A stretch of 64,000 bases of DNA from Antilocapra americana (lineage: Eukaryota > Chordata > Mammalia > Artiodactyla > Antilocapridae), in the NCBI GenBank assembly GCA_007570785.1, contig ML660201.1, forward strand, positions 32,053,840 to 32,117,839. Reading direction: 5' to 3'. Positions within the stretch are counted from its first letter, which is position 1; each line of letters starts with the position of its first letter. This document shows positions 10,120 to 20,850 of the stretch, piece by piece. Under the pieces are notes generated by a model. That model ran no database searches, was not told where the DNA came from, and worked only from the letters and a program-made list of their open reading frames with translations. The position numbers and the translations under genes were made by a program.

Positions 10120-11736
10120 GGTGTGTAACAAATCACTCCAAACTCCATGGTATTCAACAGTAAGTTGTTATTCTCACACTCCATGTCTGCAGGTTGCCCA
10201 AGGAGCTCTTTTCTGCAAGTCTCTTTCTGGGGCCCAGGCTGGTGGGGGCATTGGTAGTTTACAGCAGGTTCTCCTTGTGGTTCAAGAACCCAAGCTCCTA
10301 GAGGGGCAAGCAGGTATAGATGTAGACAGATAAGTCTTGTCTTGGAAGTGACATGGCACTGTCATTTAGACACATATCCAAGGCATGTTAAAGAAGTATA
10401 TTTCTCCCACCTTGGTTATAGAAGGAGGGAGAGATATTTGCCAGAAAAAATTTGAATCCATACCCACTACTATTTGCTATACCTTGTAAGATCAGAGTTA
10501 CAATGATGAACAAGATTGATAAAGTCCTTGCACTCAAGCTTCATTTATTCTTGTTTTATGGGAGCAGGGGTGGAGGGAAAAGATCATAAACACAACAGCA
10601 AATACTGGAACAAGATAGTTTAGATAGTGGGTGAGATGATGAGGTAGAACATACTGCCTGAAATATCATATATGTGTATTTACTTTGTCATTTGTTTAGA
10701 GTTCTTTAAGGTTGATATTTTTTTCTTCCTAGTGTGATATCACTATAGTTTTATGAGTCTTGGCAAATCTGAACATTGGTCTGTGGTCATTGTGGTGGAG
10801 GTTTTCGTGGTTTGGATCTTGTATGAAGTTTCGCACATGCTGGTCAGAGGAAGTGAGGAAATTTGTTGCCAGACCACGTCCATCAAGGCCAAGATGTGCA
10901 CTCATACACATTTTTAAGTCATCTTTGGAGCAGAAACTATCCTCTTGAGAGTGTCAACGGCTGGAGGCAACATAATCTGCACGATATAATCTAAAGAACC
11001 ATCTATATCCCAGTTAAATTTCTACCTTTACTAAGCATATTAGGAGCCAGTAGGCTGTTTCCTTTTCAGGAGTGAGAAGTTGAAAGTTGAACACCCAGCA
11101 AGGTGTGTCCTGGTGATGATGTCATTTGATACTGCGTATGACCACGCATGAATTGCTTAAGCAGCAGGCATGTCCTTTGGTGATTAAATCTTTAACCCTG
11201 GCTGACTGTTGCCCTCTCACAGATTAGGATGCTTATACCATTGGAAACACCTCAGAAAGAATGGTAGAAAGCTTCCTGTGTTCCCAGCCCCTCCCCTGAC
11301 TGTCCCAGCTGTCAACACAAACTGGAGTGTCTCTTGCTTTACCTGGCAGAGAGCTCCCAGCTCAGAACAGGAAATGTGGGAGTTCTCCACCCAACCTTGA
11401 CAGACGGGAGTGGAAAGGAGCAAAGCTAGCGGAAGTCTAACTTCATTTTTGGTTTTCAGACCGGCAGACTGGGAGGGTGATTTGAAGTTGGGGATTTTTT
11501 TTTTTTCCTTAGTTTTTCATTTATAGTTATCACTAAATATATTCCAATGATGGAAAATTACGGCTTTTCACTTGCCATTTGGCAGCTGTGCCTGTATCTC
11601 TTTTTTAGTTTTTGGTGTATATTTGAAGTTCAGTTAGACTTGAATGGGATGGAATTAGACTTAAAAAGAATGAAGTGTCTCATTGCTAATGTAGGGTTAG
11701 GTGTGGTATAAAAAGGCGAGTTATAATAGTAGTTAG
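10120..11736. other. mostly unique DNA; old repeat traces
   Basis: 10120-10350 starts with GTGTGTAACAAATCACTCCA and resembles an old mammalian repeat also glimpsed near 36290. 10480-10555 looks like an L2 fragment (ACAATGATGAACAAGATTGATAAAGTCC). On the minus strand, 10911-10729 has a short open frame that reads plausibly as protein but matches nothing I know. No gene is supported. Confidence 0.4.
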
Positions 11737-11925
11737 CAATTATTGAGAGTTTATTGGGTGCTATGTCCTGAGCAAAGCACTTAACATATCATTTTTATTT
11801 TTTTTAACTTCCTAACATCTTTATGAGGTGGGTGTTAGAAACTGAGGCTTAGAGAAGTGCAATAGTGACCCAAGGTTACTGAACTCATGACTGGTGGGGC
11901 CTAGATTCTGATCCACACTTATATG
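11737..11925 (-). repeat. MIR
   Basis: Reverse-oriented MIR: GCAAAGCACTTAACATATCATTTT, then TTATGAGGTGGGTGTTAGAAACTGAGGCTTAGAGAAGTGCAATAG and CCCAAGGTTACTGAACTCATGACTGGTGGGGCC follow the consensus order closely. Confidence 0.88.
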
Positions 11926-13052
11926 TCCAGGACGCAAATTCATAGAACTCTGGTTATTATTAGGAAGCAGATAAAGAGCCTTTTGAATTGTTGTACAAAC
12001 TCTTGTTATGAAGAGCCTATTGCCAGGGTTCACACAGCGTGGACTTGGTACTTAGATGTTGAGTACTATGGAAACCAGTGCACTTGAATAATTACAAATG
12101 GGAATAGAAGGACCCAGTGGAGCAGTGCTCTCTCAGCTGGAAGAGATTATGGGAGGTTGTTAAGTTGGTGTTTTAGGAATGCGCTTGCTATTCCTTCATT
12201 TCCCCTACTCCCCTGACTATAGCTGGAGTAGGATTTGAATTTGTTGTTTGAGGTCTGGAGACACACTTTGAATCTGACCTGTTTCTCAAAAAAAAAAAAA
12301 AAAAAAAAAGCCTGTAAGGGAGCCATCATTCCCTAATTGCCTACAGGGAAAATGGGAGAAACGACTGTGTCCTCTTGTTTCTATCAGCTGTATGGTTAAA
12401 AAAATATATTTTCAATTTCCAGTTAACTTGAGCTTTCAGGGGGACCAAACCTGTCTGTCTCTTTTTATTTCTCGACTTCCTTGTGTTGGGTCAACTCAAG
12501 CCACTTACCTGCTAATGACTCACTGTAGTAACTTTGCCATTGCCAAACCCTCTGGAAAGACACCATTAAGTAGAAAATTCTCCCTGAGACCAGATTGCTT
12601 GTGTTATTTATGCTGCTGCTTATCTCGGCGCCTTTATGGAAATGTGTTTCTTGTTGTCTACACCAGGGAGATGCCAAAGCTGGGTGACTCATCAGAGGGT
12701 CATGGACGGTGCCTTCCGTGTTTGTCTGCGGCCTGCAGCGTGTGAGCCAGGGGCAGTTAGGGAGGAACAATACAGTGTCCCCCCCACCCCCAGAATCCTG
12801 TATGTTGGTGGGGAGGCTTCCGGTCCAAGACTCTGTGCCCCTCACTTTTAGTTCTTAACACTTTGTAAGCATTTCTAACCATTCACCCGTTCTTGCTGGG
12901 ACCCCCAACTCCTGGGTGTACGAGGTATCTCAGAGACCCTGGCTCCATTAGATAAGATACCACTTTCAAAATAATGAAATGGTTGTTGAATTTGTTCTAA
13001 GCCCCTGAGTTTTGGTTAGTTTGGTTTAAAAAAAGTAACTGAAACATACATT
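11926..13052. other. unique DNA; poly(A) tract; MLT1-like end
   Basis: A pure A run of about 22 bases sits near 12288-12309 with no recognisable retroelement body on either side. 12465-12851 is relatively GC-rich with open frames on both strands but no identifiable product. 12890-13045 ends in ATGGTTGTTGAATTTGTTCTAAGCCCCTGAGTTTTGG, which resembles the 3' end of an MLT1-type LTR. Confidence 0.4.
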
Positions 13053-13912
13053 CAGGAGATATTTCAGTTCAGTTCAGTCATTCAGTAGTGTCTGACTCTT
13101 TGCGACCCCTTGGACAGGCTTCCCTGTCCATCACCAACTCCCGGAGTTTGCTCAAACTCTCGTCCATCTAGTTGGTGATGCCATCCAACCACCTCATCCT
13201 CTGTTTGTCCCCTTCTCCTCCTGCCTTCGATCTTTCCCAGCTTCAGGGTCTTTTCAAATGAGTCAGTTCTTTGCATCAGGTGGCCAAAGTATTGGAGCTT
13301 CAGCTTTAGTATCAGTCCTTCCAATGAATATTCAGGACTGATTTCCTTTAGGATGGGCTGGTTGGATCTCCTTGCAGTCCAAGGGACTCTAAAGAGTCTT
13401 CTCCAACACCACAGTAAAAAAGTATCAGTTCTTTCGGCGCTCAGCTTTCTTTATGGTCCAACTCTCAACATCCATAGCTGGAAAAACCATAGCTTTAACT
13501 AGACGGACCTTTATCGGCAAAGTAATGTCTCTGCTTTTTAATATGCTGTCTAGGTTTGTCATAGCTTTTCTTCCAAGGAGCAAGTGTCTTTTAATTTCAT
13601 GGCTGCAGTCACCTTCTACAGTGATTTTGCAGCCTAAGAAAATAAAGTCTGTCATTGTTTTCATTGTTTCTGCATCTGTTTGCCTTGAAGTGATGGGACC
13701 GGATGCCATGATCTTTGTTTTTTGAATGTTGAGTTTTAAGTCATCTTTTTCACTCTCCTCTTTCACTTTCGTCAAGAAGCTCTTTAGTTCTTCTTCGCTT
13801 TCTGCCATAAGGGTGACGTCATCTGCATATCTGAGGTTCTTGGTATTTCTGCTGGTAATCTTGATTCCAGCTTGTGCTTCATCCATCAGAAGCACTAAAT
13901 ATCCAGGAGATA
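13053..13912 (-). mobile_element. BovB LINE, 5'-truncated, with 9-bp TSD
   Basis: CAGGAGATA occurs at 13053-13061 and 13904-13912, bracketing a minus-strand BovB 3' portion. Encoded pieces include AQAGIKITSRNTKNLRYADD (catalytic YADD at 13818-13829), the C-terminal region with KIMASGPITS, and the 3' untranslated end with TCTGACTCTTTGCGACCCC. Clear BovB homology stops near 13885. The last ~18 bases before the TSD do not match the family and may be filler. Frameshifts and stops make it inactive. The N-terminal endonuclease and most of the RT domain are missing. Confidence 0.93.
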
Positions 13913-13969
13913 GGTAGTCAGCAGTAATTGTGGGTATATAACTGGGCTGGTCTCTTTACATCTTGAAGC

Positions 13970-14213
13970 TTAGTGTATGTGTGTGTGCTAAGTTGCTTCG
14001 TTTGTGTCTGACTCTTTGCTACGATATGGACCATACATTGCTTGTCAGCCTCCTCTGTCCATGAGATTTCCCAGGGAAGAATATTGGAGTGAGTTGCCAT
14101 GCTCTCCTCCAGGGTCTTCCTAACCCAGGAATTGAACCCATGTCTCTTATGTCTCCTGTATTATCAGGTGGTTTCTTTACCACTAGATGCCACCTGGGAA
14201 GCTTTAGTGTATG
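13970..14213 (-). mobile_element. Bov-tA SINE with 10-bp TSD
   Basis: Full-length reverse-oriented copy (13980-14203) with TGTGTGTG tail, GTGTCTGACTCTTTGCTACGATATGGACC body and the tRNA-derived end CACTAGATGCCACCTGGGAAGC. TTAGTGTATG at 13970-13979 is repeated at 14204-14213. Confidence 0.93.
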
Positions 14214-14479
14214 GATGGGCAGAAAGAGATTTGATACAGTTTCCCAAGTTAAAAGTATTTTGAAAAGGGCAGTGAGTTGTTCATGGGATGCTGAGTTCTA
14301 GAGGATTTTGTGTTGGAAGTGTTCCTTTTGGCTTACCATTTACCATTTTCTGTGTTTGTTTAATTGCCTCCAAGCTGTGGGTTGTTCTCTATTTTTCATG
14401 AGATGGTAAACTTTTTGAGGGCAGGCATGGAGTTGATTCTCTCCTCTGAGGAGGTAGAGCAGGCTCGAAATGGAGAGCA

Positions 14480-14590
14480 TGGATCTTGGAGTCAGGTGGG
14501 ATTTTGCTCCTTGGTATTTATTAGCTTTGTTGGGAGAAATTTACTTAACCACCCCAAGATGGGTGTATGTGTGTGTGATCTCTCTCTCTC
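14480..14590 (+). repeat. MIR fragment interrupted by SINE
   Basis: GGATCTTGGAGTCAGGTGGGATTTTGCTCC and GGGAGAAATTTACTTAACC follow the 5' half of MIR. The CHR SINE at 14591 cuts it. A (CT)n run ends the segment. 14214-14479 to the left is unique. Confidence 0.55.
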
Positions 14591-14706
14591 TCTTTTTGTC
14601 TATGCCATGTGGCATGTGGGATCTTAGTTCCTTAACCAGTGATCAAACCCCTCCCCCCTGCAGTGGTGGTGCAGAATTTTAACCACTTGGCAGCCAGGGA
14701 ATTCCC
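14591..14706 (-). mobile_element. CHR-type SINE, truncated
   Basis: Reverse-oriented head with GCATGTGGGATCTTAGTTCC, CAGTGATCAAACCCC, TTTTAACCACTTGGCAGCC and AGGGAATTCCC. The adjoining (CT)n at 14578-14592 may be its degraded A-rich tail. Confidence 0.85.
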
Positions 14707-15424
14707 TGTAATCTCTTAACTACAGATAATGTTCAAAAACTGTAAGATGATGTAGTAAGTAGTCTGATAAGGTCTGATAAGACAGTGTTTGAGCTGCTGA
14801 AGTTATAGGCTTGTTTTGATCAAATGTCATTCAATTTGATTAAAAAAAAAAAAAAGAGAACCTCCCAAGGATTGTTAAGGCTACAGTTGTGAATAAATTT
14901 CTGAGTTCGGTCTGTGGAACCTGGAACAGGCTTGGCACACAGTGCCTTGCCAGCATTTGTTGAATGAATGACTAATGTGTGAAGTCTGTTTGGATGAAAG
15001 TTATTCTTGGTCAGTAGGTGTTCAGTAAGTGCTTGCTGGTTTTTCTAATTGCCTCTCAGTTCCTACATCGACCCAGCCTCTAGCTATGTCGATGTTTGTT
15101 CCACCAACGCAGGGCCACACCCTGTGGAATAATAGGCCAAAAAACTGTCAGTTTGAAGTGTCAGTGGGGAATCTGACACAGCAGATGAGTTGCTGGTAAA
15201 ATCATGCAAAGCAAGCAAATTAGCTTTGTGTCATCATAACCAGCACCTTAAGGCCTGATCCAATGGTTCTCCATTAAGTGGGGAAATTGTTTTAGACATT
15301 TTCTGCTTGGAACATCTGGAAATAAAGCTGAATGACAGTCAGACTCTTTGAAAGAGAAGGAAATTTGTGAGAATCTGATAAGGTCTGGGCCATTTCTTCC
15401 CTTGTTCTAAGTGCTGGACCTGGA
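14707..15424. other. unique DNA with L2-like ends
   Basis: 14925-14980 (CTTGGCACACAGTGCCTTGCC then CATTTGTTGAATGAATGAC) looks like an L2 or MIR 3' end, and 15005-15045 resembles a second such end. A poly(A) run lies at 14840-14853. No gene supported. Confidence 0.4.
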
Positions 15425-15610
15425 CGGTGATGATGTCTGGGTTTTTGCTTCTTAAAATGTAGACTTTGGACTGACTAGAAGCTTCAACATCTCTTGAGAG
15501 CTTATTAAGTATGGAATCTCAGTCCCCTTCCCAGTCTTATGAGATGAGAATCTGCCTTTGAACAGGATCCTGAGGTGATGCCTTGGCCCATTGAACATGT
15601 GATGGGAGGA
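15425..15610 (+). mobile_element. MER5-type hAT DNA transposon relic
   Basis: Matches the MER5 order: CTTAAAATGTAGACTTTGGAC, GAGAGCTTATTAAGTATGGAATCTCAG, CCCCTTCCCAG, then GAGAATCTGCCTTTGAACAGGATCCTGAGGTGATGCC. Old non-autonomous hAT element, present across placental mammals. Confidence 0.75.
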
Positions 15611-15949
15611 GAATTGGAGAGTTTTGATTAGATGGGCCTGGTACTGAAGGGAAGGCAAAATGATGAACATTAAACTAAAAGTGCTGATATAAAGGCAGAC
15701 AGGAGACACTGTTAATTGACAATTAACTTTGGTCACAATTAACTTTGGTCTGTTTTTGGCTCAGTACAAACTGCATTCAATCTGTGTATTTTTATTACAG
15801 AGAATGGAGGATATCACTCAGGGATCTGAGGAAGGAGAGCAAACTACTTGTCCTAAATTATTTATGGGCTGAATGTCTGTGTCAGGACATTGGTGAGGTC
15901 CTGATTCCTTAACTCTATAACTGGCTTTTTTTTTTTTTTTTTCCTTTTA

Positions 15950-16370
15950 AAGAAAGGGAAAGCAAGCTGACATTTATGAAACACCTATTATGTGTCAGTT
16001 AGTACACGATCCATCTTTTGTGCATTACTTCATTTCATCATCTTACAGCTTCGGGAAAATGTGGAGGTTTGAGGAGATTAATTTGACTGTGAAAGTTACA
16101 ATGAAGTTGCTCAGTTGTGTCTGACCCTTTGCGACCCCATGGATTGTAGCCTACCAGGCTCCTCTGTCCATGGGATTTTCCAGGCAAAGGTACTGGAGTG
16201 GGTTACCATTTTCTTCTTGAGAGGCTCTTCCTGATCCAGAGATCGAACCCAGGTCTCCCGCACTGCAGGCAGACACTTTACCACCTGAACCGCCAGGAAT
16301 TTGATTGCCCATGATCAAACTCTGCATCTCTCTGGCACCTAAACACTTCTGTGCTATCATCCTGCACACT
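15950..16370 (-). repeat. MIR split by a Bov-tA SINE
   Basis: Left piece 15950-16095 holds ACATTTATGAAACACCTATTATGTGTCAG and CATCTTACAGCTTCGGGAAAATGTGGAGG, a reverse-oriented MIR. After the SINE (16100-16299) it resumes with CATGATCAAACTCTGCATC. The SINE is younger. Confidence 0.65.
16100..16299 (-). mobile_element. Bov-tA SINE
   Basis: Near complete in reverse orientation: GTTGCTCAGTTGTGTCTGACCCTTTGCGACCCC, TACTGGAGTGGGTTACC, GATCGAACCCAGGTCTCCCGCACTGCAGGCAGAC, and CCACCTGAACCGCCAGGAA at the tRNA-derived end. Confidence 0.93.
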
Positions 16371-18589
16371 TTTTTTCTCATGGCTTTGGGATTTATTTAT
16401 TTATTTTTTAACTAATATCAACATGAGATTTAGGGAGGAATCTAAGCAAGAAAAGAATGTACACCAAAAAATATCTTTGGTTGGTTAAAGTCTTCAGTGT
16501 AGTAGTGGTTGGTATATGTTTGAATTTCATTGCATCAGAAGCAGACTAGGAGACAATCAGCTCGGATGAGCTCATGCGAGCTATTTTTTTCAGTTTCCTG
16601 GGAACAAGAAAAAGTGATGTCTCGTTCTGCATTTCCAACACCTACGTCTCATAAATATACTGAAGCTGTAGAGACACACAGATAATGCCATTGAAAGAGA
16701 ACACTAAAACACATATATGAAACAGAAATCCTCAAATATGAGTCATTTGGAAACCACCTTCACGATTTCCCCCCTATTCACATACTGTTATTGGATTATT
16801 AACCTGTTTTTCTGTAACTGATTCACTTTTAAAGAATTAGATGTGTTTTAGGAGCAAGCTTTATATCAGTTTTCCGTGGAAACCTGCACTGTTTGCCATG
16901 AATGTAACCCATCTTAAATATAAGCTTCTGGGCCTGAGTCCTGTTGTCCATTCATGAAAGAGTGAGCTGGAGGAGTGGGAAGAGGGAGGGGAGCAAGGCA
17001 CAAGAAGGGGCTGTTATACGTATAATTAGCTGATTTGGGCTGATTTGCGCTATTGTATCACAGAACCAACACAACAGTGTAAAGCAGTTTTCCTCCAGTT
17101 AAAGAAAAAAGGTGTGATTAACCAGTGTTAGATGGGAAAAACCCCCTCTAGTTCTAAACTCTGGCCTTCTGAGATCCAAAATTTGAAGGATTGAGAGAGA
17201 ATTAGACGGGTAATTTTCTCTAACTGTGATTCACTCGTTTCTGTGTCTGTATGCCATCGGAATTCTCCTCCTGTCCATTGGCACATATGACTGAAGATGA
17301 GTAAGTTTTCATGGTTGAAATTCTCTTCCTAGAGCCATCCCTGAGCAAGTGGTTCGTAGACTTTAGGAACATTATATTATGCTGAGTTCATGCTCATCAT
17401 TTACCCCGTGTGAGGAGGCAGACTGCCTTAAAGGAATATGTCGCCGTGGCAGGAACTGAATTTGAAGAATGAAACTTGAAGCATGCATGTTCCCGAGAAT
17501 GGCTTGATAGCTGTGCTCAGATGGTTTTAGAAATTTAAGCTAAATAAGGAGAGTCTCTCTTACTCCAGGGCCATTCTCTGGCAGACTGCCGTAGTAGGTG
17601 GCACCTTCCTCAAGGGACTTGTGGATCTTTCGAAGGCAACTAGCTTGAACATTTGGTTTAGATGTTGGTCTTCCATCAGCAACCTCCTTAATCTTTAACT
17701 TTTCCTTTTTCTGCCTGAGGTGGAATGCTTACTGAAAACCTACCAGGTATTTATAGTACTTGGAGCGAGAGAATTTGACTTCATTTTCCTGCAGTTTGTC
17801 ATGGTGCACTCTTGTTAACTCCTTCTGCCTCTTCCCTGCCTCTTGCTGGTTCCTCTTCCTGTGCCTGCTTTTTCCTGTCTCCTTTCTCTCAAGACCCCTC
17901 CCCGCCTCCATCTTTTATCCTCAAAGATCTAGACTTCAGCCATGCTTGAACCACCTTCCTAATTTATTTTTATGTCTGTCTACCACCCATACTATTTTTC
18001 ACTTATATTTTTCTGTTGGTCAGAAACTTTTTACAAGATAGTCTGTTAAAGTCTGTAAAATTCTTGGTTTTATATGATCACTACTGTTTTCCAAATATTC
18101 ATAAAAATGAACATACAACTGTTAACACACAAACACACACACACAAAATGTGCCTGGAATGACAAAGTCATTTCACATACCATCCTTGCCCATATATTTT
18201 GGGTACTGAGCTCTGACCTGTAGCAGCAGGTTTTTAGCTGAAGTACATTAGATTCATGTGGGAAGATATTAAAAAAAAAACACACAAAAAACCCAACAAA
18301 CTCCATGTTCCAAGCTTTATCAGTTAAATCTGAATTTCTGAGAATGGGTTACAAGTAGAACATGTTTTTCTAAAAAGCATCTCTGGTGAGTTTGTTGTGC
18401 AGCTGGAATTGAAAACTACTTAGCCTAGAATAGGGTCAAATAGTCTTACTATCTTTAGTCTTGACCTGTTTTAACTCATATTTTACTTTATGTCTATGTT
18501 AATCTCAAAACTGTGATTTTCAAGACTCACTGATTGTACAGAAATAATTACAGTGCTGTGAATAGTATCTGCAGAGGGAACATTTTAGG
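16371..18589. other. unique DNA; one L1 3'UTR relic
   Basis: Mostly unique. 16985-17115 resembles a diverged plus-strand L1 3'UTR end (ACAGAACCAACACAACAGTGTAAAGCAGTTTTCCTCCAGTTAAAG). 17760-17940 is pyrimidine-rich and open on both strands but low complexity. A (CA)n patch lies at 18127-18145. No gene supported. Confidence 0.45.
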
Positions 18590-18700
18590 TATACAGTTTG
18601 GTGATACTGGAGTGAAAGTGAGCAAACTTGGGTTCTAGGCTCAGTTCTGCCATGTTTTAACTTGAGGACTGTAGGTAAATGGCTTTCTGAATTTTAGTTA
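18590..18700 (+). repeat. MIR fragment
   Basis: AAACTTGGGTTCTAGGCTCAGTTCTGCC and GTAGGTAAATGGCTTTCTGAATTTTAG follow the MIR 5' half with considerable divergence. Confidence 0.5.
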
Positions 18701-18799
18701 AATCAGTAGTCACATAGAGAGAGTCATCCATACCCTGCATATCTCCCAGCTCAGTAATGTTCAAATGAGAAAATGCATTCTTAACATGTGCCATCAGGA

Positions 18800-18900
18800 T
18801 ATATAATTATGATTGATTCACATTGGTACGGCAGAAATCAACACAGCATTGTGAAGCAATTTTCTTTCAGTTAAAAAAAATACCAAAAAAAAAAAAAAAG
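18800..18900 (+). mobile_element. artiodactyl L1 3'UTR end
   Basis: GATTGATTCACATTGGTACGGCAGAAATCAACACAGCATTGTGAAGCAATTTTCTTTCAGTTAAAAAAAATACC plus an A run matches the end of the L1 3'UTR seen also at 44.4 and 54.7 kb. Confidence 0.75.
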
Positions 18901-19779
18901 AATGTGCCATCAAATGTATTAAGGGTATCATGTCTTACAACTATTATTAATTAGCAAGTCTGGGGAAAGATAGGAAATAGCATAGGAAGAGTATGAGGAG
19001 AAAATATTTCACATTAGTGGTGAGTGATTTAAAAAAAATGACTGCTTGCTAATTATAATTATAGAATCTACCCTATATTTTTGCTCTCGGACTGTTCATA
19101 GTCCCCAAAATGGAACAGCTGGGCTCATCGTAGTGCTTGAAATGAACAGTGGCTGTTAATTACAACTAAAATAAAATATGTAGTTGGGTCTGAATTTGGT
19201 ATCTTGAAGTTAGACTCCTTTTCCCTGTATCTCATTATGTTTACTTTGTTTTTATTGCAGTGGGTTAGCTCTGGATTTGCCCTCATTTGTGGTAGAGTCT
19301 CTTGGAAGTAGCATGTTTGCACACTGGTGGTAGAAGTCTTGCTGTGTTCCAGATGATGGCTCAGATGCAGGAGTGTGGGTAGAAAGAAACATCTACCCTC
19401 CCTATCTCCCAGTGGGCTTATGGGTGCTGTATGAATTCCTCCTCTTCTTAAGGACAGTTTCTAACATTATCAGCAACTCAATTATGCCTGATTTAACCTT
19501 TATCTTGAAAATAGCTGGCCTTCCTTACTTCTGGGAGCCATAGGCTAAAAAAAAATTGGATCTTACAGACAAAAACACAAACCTTAAGTTTCAGGATAAA
19601 TGGAGATCTGAGTGACTTGGAGAGGCTTCTGAATATTTCCATTAGTTACTGATGTAGGTTTCTTTTTTGATTGGAATGTCCTAAGTCCCTATTAATAAGC
19701 TCTGAAAAGTTGAGAGGATTTTTGTTTTTCAAACTTAAAAAAAAAGTATTCAGATAATAACTTACACCTGTCTTATATT
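18901..19779. other. unique DNA, nothing recognised
   Basis: AT-rich sequence without repeat or gene that I can support. Confidence 0.5.
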
Positions 19780-20065
19780 TTCAGTGCATTTTCAGATCCT
19801 TGTTCTCGTTTTAGCCTTATAACACTTATGAGGTAATCAGGAAAGGCATCAGCTTCATTTGACAGAAGTAAATGGTGCTGGCAGGTAAAATCCAGCTTTA
19901 AGTAAGCTGGAGTCAGAAGGTAAGTGTTTTGAATTCTGGCTCCTGTCACTTACAAGCTGTGTGACACTGGGCAAATTAGTTTCTCTGAGCTGTATTATCA
20001 TGGGATGTAAAAATGTAGTTCGTGGTGTATGAAGAGTTAAAGGATAACATGTGGGAACCCTTGTG
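19780..20065. repeat. two MIR-like relics
   Basis: 19780-19870 looks like a minus-strand MIR (TTATAACACTTATGAGGTAATC, then TTTGACAGAAGTAAATGG). 19928-20050 is a plus-strand MIR (GAATTCTGGCTCCTGTCACTTACAAGCTGTGTGACACTGGGCAAATTAG). Confidence 0.6.
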
Positions 20066-20086
20066 ATTTAGCACGGAATTGCTGCC

Positions 20087-20222
20087 GTTGTTCAGTTGCT
20101 AAGTCGTGTCCTACACTTTGTGACCCCATGAAAGGCAACACGCCAGGTTCCCTTGTCCGTCACCATCCCAGAGTTTGCTCAGACTTGTGTGTTTTGTGTC
20201 GGTGATGCCATCCAACCATTTT
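20087..20222 (-). mobile_element. BovB 3' end fragment
   Basis: GTTCAGTTGCTAAGTCGTGTCC, GTGACCCCATG, GCCAGGTTCCCTTGTCCGTCACCATCCCAGAGTTTGCTCAGACTTG and GGTGATGCCATCCAACCATTTTG match the last ~140 bases of BovB as seen at 13.07 and 53.36 kb. Only the terminal fragment inserted. Confidence 0.85.
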
Positions 20223-20394
20223 GTCTTAGTTTATAGCTAAGTTTCACAGTGGTTAAATGATGGGTGTAGGTCAGAGAACTAGTTTGTACACAGAACTCCT
20301 GATGTTTGATACTGTGGGAAAGAGCACTGGCCTGAGAGTTTGAAAGTTTACTTACTAGTGCTGACCAAGCCGTGGATCATCCGTGTACTCAAGA

Positions 20395-20555
20395 GCTTAC
20401 CCTGTCCTATGTTCATATCATTTACATTTAAATAATTACAATTAAATGAATAGAAATCAAATAAAACAATACATTTAATTCCATAGGTACACTAGTCTCA
20501 TTTCAAGAACTCAGTAGCTGTGTGTGGCTGGTGGCTCCTGTAATTGGATAGCTTA
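20395..20555. repeat. old palindrome-type mammalian repeat, diverged
   Basis: CATTTAAATAATTACAATTAAATGAATAG then CTCATTTCAAGAACTCAGTAGCTGTGTGTGGCTGGTGGCTCC resembles one end of the same old element seen at 37.7 and 55.6 kb. Family name uncertain. Confidence 0.4.
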
Positions 20556-20559
20556 GCTG

Positions 20560-20850
20560 GAGAACAGTGGTCCCCAACTTTTTTTGGCACCACTGACAGG
20601 GTATGGAGGAATGATTTCAGGATGATTCAAGGGTATTACACTTGACAGGAGGCGGAGCTCAGGCAGTAGTGTGAGAATTGGGGAGTGGCTGTAAATACAG
20701 ATGAAGCTTGCTTCCTTGCCCACCTCCTGCTGTGCAGCCTAGTTCCATGGAGCTGCCCATGTCCTTTGTCCATGAGATTCTCCTGACAAGAATATCTTGC
20801 ATTCCTACTGTGCCACCTTGGGCCTCCCCCAACCCCACTGCGCATAATCC
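20560..20850 (+). mobile_element. hAT-like DNA transposon relic with internal SINE-like piece
   Basis: Starts AGTGGTCCCCAACTTTTTTTGGCACC and later has TGACAGGAGGCGGAGCTCAGGC and GGCTGTAAATACAGATGAAGCTTGC, hallmark words of an old mammalian hAT-type transposon whose ends are CAGTGGTCCCCAACC-like. Much of the consensus interior is missing. 20755-20825 looks like a degraded Bov-tA body (TTGTCCATGAGATTCTCCTGACAAGAATATC). Exact family not assigned. Confidence 0.6.

Noticed and set aside
8758..10131. Reverse transcriptase with YADD as an active enzyme
   Set aside because: The BovB copy is 5'-truncated, lacks the endonuclease and has several frameshifts and stops.
12288..12309. Poly(A) run as the tail of a processed pseudogene
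   Set aside because: The upstream sequence shows no coding remnant, AATAAA or SINE body, and I found no TSD.
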